From contig JAJKFL010000002.1 in the NCBI GenBank assembly GCA_021186555.1, forward strand, positions 9,065,001 through 9,129,000: a stretch of DNA of 64,000 nucleotides, written 5' to 3'. The notes under the pieces are model-generated. The model was not told the origin of the DNA, made no database searches, and saw only the letters and a list, made by a program, of their open reading frames with translations. Source of the DNA: Reticulitermes speratus (lineage: Eukaryota; Arthropoda; Insecta; Blattodea; Rhinotermitidae). Numbering within the stretch: position 1 is the stretch's first letter; every line of letters starts with the position of its first letter. Shown piece by piece: positions 56,230-64,000 of this stretch. The position numbers and the translations under genes are program-made.

Positions 56230-57889
56230 ATTATATTGACATTTGAAACTGGGAGGAAAAACATTAGTCTTCTGCGCCGTTGCCGAGTTAAGTATTAAGA
56301 GGGGGCTTGAAATACTGCGTTATTTGTCCGATAACAATAGATAAGGTTGTTAAGATTTCAAACACGGGAGATTCTTAGTCGAAAAGTACACATACACATC
56401 TTTCTTACCCTTGACCGAAACGGCTCTTGGAAAAGTAAAATTAAAGTCGCATTATCGAACTCACGTGAAACCAAACAATGTAGGCCAATCAGCAGCTTGT
56501 AGATTAGAAGTGTGATTAATTCGCTGCTTTAAGACGAATAACGAACTTTACGAAACATAAAACACTAAAATAAATCATTTAATGATATCCCTTTCAGTTA
56601 TTATTGACGTATTGTAAAATACTGCCATCTAGTGGGAGAACATAAAATTTCTGCAGTCAGTCATAGCCTTCTATGCAGTAAGCTTTGTAGTCTCTGAGCC
56701 GTTTATTTCTAAATTGAAATGTTTTAGACAGTAGAAAACTATACGAAATTGGGAATTAATGTGACAGGGTTATGATTGCAATGATTTTGGTTCCCAGTTT
56801 AACTTGAAGTCATATGCTTTTAACAACGTATCTTGATCAAAAGCACAGATCATCTAGTATAGTCAAAAGAGCCCACGGAATACTGCACAGTACATTCCAC
56901 CAATCAAACAATTCTATCGTTTCTGAACGACCAATAAACTTGCATGATCTAAAGCAGCCTGTGATATTATTATGTCATTTTCCAAAGTAGTAGTGTTGGT
57001 CATGGGTTAACTGAAATGTGTATTCGTAATAAAATCACCGGTATATGTGTGTGAGAGACATGGCATATAAATAGGTACGATCTACCTGAGGCTTGTACGG
57101 AACCCTCAAGTACATTTAGTAGCCGTGAATTTCAAATACATTATTTAGGTTATAATTTTGTCACCCTTCAATTAAGTAGTTGATAAGTTTTGTCCGTTGA
57201 TGATCAAAAGCAGCATGAACATTAATCATCATTGTTTGTGTTCAGTTCTATATAGATTTTCTTGTTGATACAAAGAACTGTGTTGTGGTCGGAAAAGGAA
57301 ACTTAGAATTCATGAATGTTCTTTACACGTTAATGTAGGCCATAAAGAAATCCAAGTTGCATTTTTAACAATTTCAGTAATCGGATCGAATTATAACAAC
57401 ACTGGCATTTGCTGTAGCGGGAAATCACCATACCATTCCCTTGTTTTCTATAAGGTAAGACAGATTATGTATACAATTATATAGTAGAACGGTTCCTCTT
57501 ATTGAATGTTGCTTTCTTGGAACTTCAGTGTATTTTCGGAATTACGTGTATATCGTTCAGAAGGGGTGAGCTTGGACTGGAAATGTAACTTGCATACAAA
57601 AGGTATGCAGAAATTGGCCCACTAGTCCCGAATAGTGGCACGATTCTCATATGTAAACTTTTACACACCTTCAGTCACCAATACATCAATGTACCATTAT
57701 TTGTTGTCAAAATAAATGTAGGTACATGAAAATGGTAATCTAAATATAATGTATGCATTCTTCATTATCTTGAATAGTTATCATGGTTTATTCAAGGCTC
57801 ATCATTTCATTTCTGGGATATTCTTTAGTATGTGCTCAGGTAGTCAGTGGATGGACTGTGAGTGGTAAATGCTGAGACGCAAGAGTATT
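56230..57889. other. Upstream flank of the start-codon exon
   Basis: No coding exon is visible. A 5' UTR exon and promoter should lie at or beyond this stretch, since common exon 1 appears to begin at a splice acceptor. I could not identify a TATA box or initiator with any confidence. Confidence 0.45.
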
Positions 57890-58050
57890 TTAATATTAAG
57901 ATGAATGATTTACTGGACTGTGAGCCCATGTAGTCTGGTAGATATGTACCAACATTTTGGAGGAACTGGCTGCTTCTGACATCAGAGTTTGATTCCCCTG
58001 AAACATTGGTCCCACTACTTAGCATCGCAGACCAGAAAATCATAATCTTG
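57890..58050. mobile_element. Foldback MITE of the TTCTGGGA family
   Basis: CCCATGTAGTCTGGTAGATA, TGTACCAACATTTTGGAGGA, then TTCCCCTGAAACATTGGTCC and GATCGCAGACC-like blocks keep the family order; the right side is shortened. Confidence 0.6.
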
Positions 58051-58823
58051 AACTGGAAAGCTGTGCTCCAAGATAATAGGCCCTAATTGTGCTCAGTTAT
58101 CCACATGACATTTTTAGTGTGATTTTATTGGATGTTCATTCATTATAGGAACCAGCCTATTGTTGCAAATACAAATCTTCTGTTTAAAGCTAGTTACTCT
58201 ATATATATATCATAATGCATAGGATTAGTTATTGTTAACATTACTGTTAAAACCACTCAGTTTAAAGATACAAAAATGGAACATAAAGCATCAAAAATAG
58301 TTCCCTTTGCATCATCAGGTAAGGAGATGGGGATGTAGTTGCATAGTTGGAATTGTGAGGCAAGGCTATTCTCAGTCACTGGGCTGGTGATGTACAGTAA
58401 ATAACTGAGAGAAGAAGATGTGTAGTCTGTAGGGAGATAAGGAGAGTTGCCAGCAGTAAGGCACATTATAGATATTAATTGCAATGTTAGGACCTACATC
58501 AGTCCTTAGCTTCCTGGCAGGAGGATGAAATGTTTTAGTATTCTCTATGTTTTCCTGATTAACATTTCCTGCCTTGGAAACATGTATACTACTGTATAGT
58601 GTAAAAACGCAGTTTCTTTAGGAAGTCATAGACATGGATATGATGAGGCCAAAATCTGTCTACTGTTTGCCTCTGTAAGAGTGTCAGGATGATGGTCGTT
58701 ACTTTTAGTGTCTGTAATAGTGAAGTAGTGAAGTGTGATATAAATCAATGTGTCTCCATATACAAAACATCATACGTCTGCAAATTTGATGTGTGTGAGT
58801 GTATGTGTATATATATATATATA

Positions 58824-58905
58824 TACAGGGTATACACAAAAGAATGGTGCGGTTTTAATAGTGAACACTATTAAAACCGCACCATTCATTTGTGTATGCC
58901 CTGTA
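58824..58905. mobile_element. 82-bp foldback MITE, copy 2
   Basis: TACAGGGTATACACAAAAGA begins it and the complement ends in GCCCTGTA, inside an AT dinucleotide run (TA target). It is the same length as the copy at 11,289 and nearly identical in the arms; the outer base pairs are better preserved here. Confidence 0.87.
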
Positions 58906-58937
58906 TATATATATTCTTTAATATTTGTGTAACTGTT

Positions 58938-59165
58938 GTGGTCAGTTGGGTTAAACTCCTGATTTATATGTGGGACATCCTGGATTTAAATCTTGGCTTG
59001 CAGACCACTTGTCGTGATTCAGGTTTTTCATGAGTTTCCTCAGTCTGTCTAGGCAAATGCTAGGGTACTTAGGTCCTTCAGTTAGATAACTGCCTCCTTA
59101 CACACCTTATCCAATTCATTTTTGTGTAATCACCCTATTATTGAATGCTATATAATCTGAGCACT
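58938..59165 (+). mobile_element. SINE family 4, degenerate copy
   Basis: GGTCAGTTGGGTTAAACTCC, TGGATTTAAATCTTGGCTTG (eroded B box) and AATGCTAGGGTACTTAGGTC follow the family 4 order. Confidence 0.5.
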
Positions 59166-59794
59166 GGAAAATATTCCTAAATAAACCAAGAAATCAACAT
59201 ATGTGCATATTGTTTGATACAAACAGAATGATTGAATACTGACTGACAGATATTACATTTCATGTACTAATGCTGGTTCTTGAATTGTGCCAACATTATG
59301 CATAACTGTTGTCTTCAGAGTCCTGCAAAATACTTGAAGTAACCTGTTAGTGCAGGACATCTCTGTCAGCATGATACTGCACTTTGTTCAAGGTGTGGGG
59401 CTGCTGTATGAATGAGCTATAGGGCTGCACAAAAGATCGATTATGATCGAAGTACATGGGTCACTGCGGTGCCTACCCTTCTGTATTCTATTCTGTTCTA
59501 TTCTAACCTGTTAGTGCCAGGTGGTCGATCTGTCAACTAGTGGTACTCTCACTTGTTACGCTGTTGGGTGATCTATCAGCAACCATTTTTTAGGTATGTT
59601 AAGTGCTCTTCTCATCCACGAGATTTCAACAGCAATCATATCATTTAATGGTGTGACATTTTTACTTACTACATATCTCAATATTTCTCTACTTCTGTAG
59701 GGTATCGATTTTTAGCGTATCCTACCCATACAGCCTAGCATAAAGAAGATTTAATAATCCAACACCATGTAGCACTAAATGCAATTGTCACGAT

Positions 59795-60161
59795 CCTACT
59801 GATTATGGTGCTTGTGGGTTGTGATACAATGTAGTCTTTTTGTGGAAACCAACATTTCGGATGAACATGCTGCCCCTGTATTGTGGGCTGGTGTTAGTGG
59901 TTTGATTATATTGTCAATTTAAATAGGTAAGGCGACAAGGATGGGGATCACGCAGATCACAGGAAGGGGAGAGAAGGTAGAGTTGTGCCCAGGCCAGTAG
60001 GAGAGGTCAATAGACAACTGTAACAAAACAGCACTTTCCAGGGCCACTGCAGAAACCTGACTGCATCTTTACCCCAGTCGCTGTTAGTGTAATGGCAACA
60101 TGTCTCCCAGAAACTGTGATAATCTACCTATGAGACTACGCAGTGTCACAACCCAGAGGAA
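59795..60161. mobile_element. Longer inverted-repeat relative of the TTCTGGGA family
   Basis: GGGTTGTGATACAATGTAGT at the left and the complement of ACTACGCAGTGTCACAACCC at the right form the ends. CCAACATTTCGGATGAACAT is the usual arm block. The interior (59,890-60,100) is unique and non-coding. Confidence 0.55.
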
Positions 60162-60499
60162 CACTCGCCACCACAAAAACGTGAAGGCTTATATTGTGAT
60201 TTTTGGTTTTCTGAAATGTTAAATTTAAAACATTTGTGCACGATATTGGAATACAAATTACAGAGTCCATGTGAGGATATGAACCAGAGAAAAAGAAACA
60301 TGAAATATGTATTTAGTTTTTTCTTCCTGGTAACACTTTGGCGCCAGCCTTGTTGCACTGTACGGACCTTTAATTTCTCATATGCTGCTGGCCTCGATGC
60401 ACCATGAATGCATTTAAGGGCACTACAAATTTAAAATTCCTCTGACCTGGGCAGTAGTTGGGATTTAAACCCCAGTATCATTGAAGGGTTAACTCCTTT

Positions 60500-60830
60500 T
60501 AGCAGAGTCCCTCAGAAGCTAGTATTTCCTCAGGTAGTTGAGAAATTCTCCGCATTTTGTGGACCCCGAAGATTCATTACTGCTTTTACAAGCACTTGCC
60601 ACTTGTCTCCATCCTGATTAATATAATCTTTGCCCTTTTCATCCTACTTCTTTAAGCTGTATTTTAATATCATTTGTCATCTATCTCTAGGTCTTCCAAG
60701 CAGCTTCTTTCCTTCATGTCTTCCCACCAAAACCCTTTGTGCATTCTTTCTCTACCCCGTACTTGTCACAGTCCCTACTTCCCATTATGTGGGTGTATTT
60801 ATGCCTTTATCTGTTGTGGTTTAGACCCAC
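60500..60830 (-). mobile_element. Non-LTR retrotransposon 3' end, eroded
   Basis: AGCAGAGTCCCTCAGAAGCT, CACTTGTCTCCATCCTG and TCTCTAGGTCTTCCAAGCAG follow the family order. No coding frame remains. Confidence 0.6.
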
Positions 60831-61489
60831 ACTTTGCCATTAAGATCACAGTGTTATCTGTGAAACTGACAGTGTTGAGATAAGACGTGTGTTGGTGATA
60901 AAGGTTTTCGTTTATGAGTGTTAAAAGGTGGAAATGGACATGGGCGAAATTGGCATTTTAAGAATAATAACTACTCTGTTGAAATCAGAGTGTTATAGTC
61001 TTTGATATCTCCTCCAATTGATAAACTGATAAACTTAAGTAATCAATACCGTTGTAAGATATATTCATTTATTACCATCAGATACTTTCAACTCAGTATA
61101 ATACTTTGAAGTGCATTAGACGTGTGTAACTAGTTGTGTATAAAGTAGTCACTTTAATTTTTACATGCTTTTAATAAATTTGTATATACAGTTTTGAAAC
61201 CACAAGTGCATATTTGACAGGTTTCTTACGTACTGAGTCATGTGTTTATGTGAAATTATAAATGTGAATCTGTAGTGTAATGAGACTGTGATCAGCATGA
61301 TAGGTGCTCGACTTCTGTCTCGCAGCAGGAGTCTGCCAAAATTGGTGGACAAGCGTGATCTAGGTGTGGAGGAAGGAAAGGCTAGGTCAAAGTTTGTTAT
61401 TAGATCATCTCATTCTCCAGCATGTGGCCATGTCACAAGGATATCTTTGGTGAGTGTCATATTTTATATAGTGGTGACAGACAGCAGAT

Positions 61490-61985
61490 TTTAGGTTTCT
61501 CTCATGTGAGAGAATTGTAATTTTGCCTGTTGTTTTGTCTGGGTGTGAAACATGGTCTCTCACGTTGAGGGAAGAACATAGGCCTAAGGTGTTTGAGAGT
61601 ATGGTGCTGTGAAAAGTGTCTGGGCCTAAGATGGGCAAGGTAACAGGAGGCTGGAGGAGAGTGCATGGAGAGGAACTTCATGATCTGTCTTCCTCACCGG
61701 ATATTATTCAGGTGATGAAATCAAGACGAATAAGATGGCTGGGGTTTGTGGCACATGGGAGGCAGAGAAGAGGTGCATACATAGATTTCATGGGGAAACC
61801 TGAGGGAAAGAGGCCACTTGGAAGACCTGGGTGTAGGTGGGAGGATAGTACTAAAATTGATCTTAAAGAAATTGGTTGGGAGGGCATGGACTGGATGGAT
61901 CGAGCTCAGGACAGGGTCAAGTAGTGGGCTCTTGTGAGCACGGTAATGAACCTTTAGGTTCCAAAGTACACAGTGTCACTTCTCA
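61490..61985 (+). pseudogene. Non-LTR retrotransposon C-terminal remnant
   Basis: From about 61,616 the plus strand reads GPKMGKVTGGWRRVHGEELH, DLSSSPDIIQVMKSRRIRWL, GKPEGKRPLGRPGCRWED and DLKEIGWEGMDW before a stop at 61,921. These are the familiar blocks at the end of an insect non-LTR polyprotein. Upstream (61,490-61,615) the related segment is broken by stops and shifts, and after the stop a few more codons of the family remain. It is an eroded insertion, not a host gene. Confidence 0.85.
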
Positions 61986-62349
61986 CTGGATCTCGATCTT
62001 AATACTGCACTGCCCGCCAAGAGAACCTCAGATCTCACCCTCAGTTATTGTTGTAGGGTGGGTTAATAGATGGGTCTGCCCAGAATTTATTATTATTTTT
62101 GGGATGTGTATGTGGAACAGGAGGATCCCTATATGTTTAATTCTTGAAGTAGTGGCTTGGAGCCATCTTCCTGTAATCAAATTTGTTGAAGCATTATTGT
62201 CAGTAAACAAAATGGCACTTGCTCACTCATTGCCAAGATAAAATTGTTTCTGTGTGGAGCCACCCCCCTTCTTTGTGTGGTGTGTAACTAAGCATGGGAC
62301 AGTGTTACCTTACTGTGAATAAGTGTTCATAAGAGCCTACCACTGGTCC

Positions 62350-62790
62350 CTCTTCTGGTCAGTATGTGGCATTACATCCCACAAGACAGCAGACTTCACA
62401 AACGAATCCTGTACATACCCTCACACTCCATTTGAAATATGTTTTTAATATTATCTTCCCATATACACCTAGGTCGTCAGAGTAGTGTATTTCGTTCAGG
62501 TTTTCTGGCCAAAACTTTGAATGCATTTCTGGTCTCTCCCATGTATGCTACATGTGCTGGGTGTCCCATCCTCTTGATCGGTCATCCTGTTATGTGGACG
62601 GTACAAATTATAAACTCCTCATGGTTCATTGTTCTCCAGTCTTCTGTTACTTTCTCGTTTTTAGATTCAAATATTTTCTTTTGTACAGTTCTAAAACCTC
62701 ATCAGCCTGTTCTGCCCTTAATGTGAGGGAACCAGTTTCACACCCATATAAAGCAACAGATGTAGTTGTAACCTAGTTCTGTATATTTCA
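62350..62790 (-). mobile_element. Non-LTR retrotransposon 3' end, eroded
   Basis: CTACATGTGCTGGGTGTCCC, TTCACACCCATATAAAGCAA and TGCCCTTAATGTGAGGGAAC match the family. The last block corresponds to the LTLREEHR-type coding segment in reverse. Confidence 0.62.
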
Positions 62791-63261
62791 GTCTATGTTC
62801 TTAGAGAGCAGATGGCAAGACCAAAAAGTCTGGACGGAATGGTAGATAGCGTTTCCCAAATGTTATCTGCTCATTTCCTTCGTGAAGGTAATTTTGGTTT
62901 GCTCGTTACACTTGTAGAGATGCATGGGTGCTGTGGTGTACCGCATTCTTGTGTATGGCCAGTGAAAGGAAAGGCGAAGTATTTGCTGTCGTTTAATACG
63001 GTAATTATTTACAGCTGGTTGGCGTCAGCACGGACGTAATGAATGCATTCGTGCAGTGACGTCATGGCCCTTAATTGGGCTTAGGGAAATGTAAATGTCA
63101 GCGTGGAGTTTGTAGTGTTGTAAACAGCTTGTGCTGTTGCTCTGAAATACAGTAAAACCTGTCTATAATGGAATCGCAAGACAAATTAACATATTTACAT
63201 TACAGACGTATTTTCCGTTGACACAGCATTTCCTTAGTAGTACAGAGTCCCATGTGAGGAA

Positions 63262-63670
63262 AGCGGATAGCTCAGTAAGTATAATGACCGGGATACGGGC
63301 CGGACGACCGGTGAATCGGTTTTTGATTGTTGGCGAGGCGGGATTTTGTGTTTACCGCCTTCACACCGACTCGGGGGGGCTCGCTGTGACGCGTTTAAAA
63401 AATTATTGCAATACACGTATTTGGTATGCTGAAAGCCACTCGAAATCGGTCAGTATGCTACGTGTTGGACAACCTCACCAATACCACTGTGAGACCCTCA
63501 AATTTCGAAGGAATTTTTGTGTTCGCTATCTCATCCTGGTCGGCCTTAAGTACTCGGCTATCGAATTGGTACCAGAGACGGCCGGGACATGACGCCTAAC
63601 ACTCATCTCCGTCTAGTGCCGAAGTTAAGAATGCACAGACCCGTGTCTTCCCCCCCCCCCCCCCCCCTAC
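63262..63670 (+). mobile_element. SINE-like element ending in a C-run
   Basis: AGCGGATAGCTCAGTAAGTA is A-box-like and CATCTCCGTCTAGTGCCGAA near 63,605 is the SINE-3 tail block. The middle (TTGTGTTTACCGCCTTCACA onward) is not seen elsewhere in the window, so this may be two elements. Confidence 0.45.
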
Positions 63671-64000
63671 GTTATGATGGTGTGGTGCTCAGTTACTACG
63701 CAACGACATGCACGAATTTACTTGCGTGTAAAGCCGCGTCCGCATTAGTAAATATTTTTGTTGTGTGTTGAATATGAAAATTCAACGCACAAATTTTCGC
63801 CGCAAGGTAAATGTTCTTGCTACATAAAAATTTACGTTGTGCGCTGTTCGTCTGTGATCAACACCTGCGTGTGGCAACATAAACATTCATCAAAAGCACT
63901 GCATATTCACGGATACGTCCACACTTACTATATTTCGGCGCAAATCTCTTTGATGTTTTTAAAAAAAACCGATAGCAGATGGATCGTGTGCGTTGAATGT

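Noticed and set aside
60146-60407. Short open frames on both strands near 60.2 kb as a 5' exon of the gene
   Set aside because: No in-phase donor or family-like N-terminus was found, and the BTB start codon at 56,119 already has a fitting context.

Overview
The window looks like nuclear DNA of an insect with a large, repeat-rich genome. The one gene I can support has introns, an insect-type BTB domain and alternative zinc-finger ends. It is embedded in tRNA-derived SINEs, foldback MITEs, hAT and pogo-like DNA elements and eroded non-LTR and Ty3/gypsy pieces. The mix suggests a hemimetabolous insect such as a termite or cockroach, but that is an inference I could not test. I see no bacterial gene, CRISPR array, rRNA or intact tRNA gene.

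The gene lies on the minus strand from about 56,124 down to 16,856 and encodes a BTB-zinc-finger transcription factor of the Broad/Abrupt/Tramtrack/Lola class. A common 5' part is spliced from five coding exons: 55,934-56,119 and 51,011-51,208 (BTB domain), 50,114-50,422 (polyQ and acidic linker), 48,537-48,657 and 44,868-44,948. These fit together in phase. The last common exon ends after the first base of a codon. Three separate 3' exons each begin with the two bases needed to complete that codon, carry one or two C2H2 fingers and end in a stop: A at 42,952-44,335, B at 23,987-24,282 and C at 16,856-17,082. The layout is a shared dimerisation module with a choice of DNA-binding ends, as in lola, broad and fruitless. 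In exon A the two fingers are in different frames, so one base appears to be missing near 44,221-44,230.

Region by region: 1-16.8 kb lies 3' of exon C and holds SINEs, foldback elements and a non-LTR 3' end. From 17 to 42.9 kb the stretches between the alternative exons hold long palindromes, hAT MITEs, a pogo-like element, a 61-bp minisatellite just upstream of exon B in transcript order, and several copies of a 0.5-kb repeat. From 44 to 56 kb the introns of the common part hold an internally deleted pogo-like transposon (45.2-46.0 kb) and an antisense Ty3/gypsy remnant (53.3-55.1 kb). From 56 to 64 kb upstream of the start codon there are mobile-element remnants and no recognisable coding exon; the 5' UTR exon and promoter are not identified.

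The most intriguing pattern outside the gene is a short module seen on both strands in several apparently unrelated repeats: a TGAAGAT box, a small stem-loop, then GAAAC. It resembles part of a hammerhead ribozyme core.
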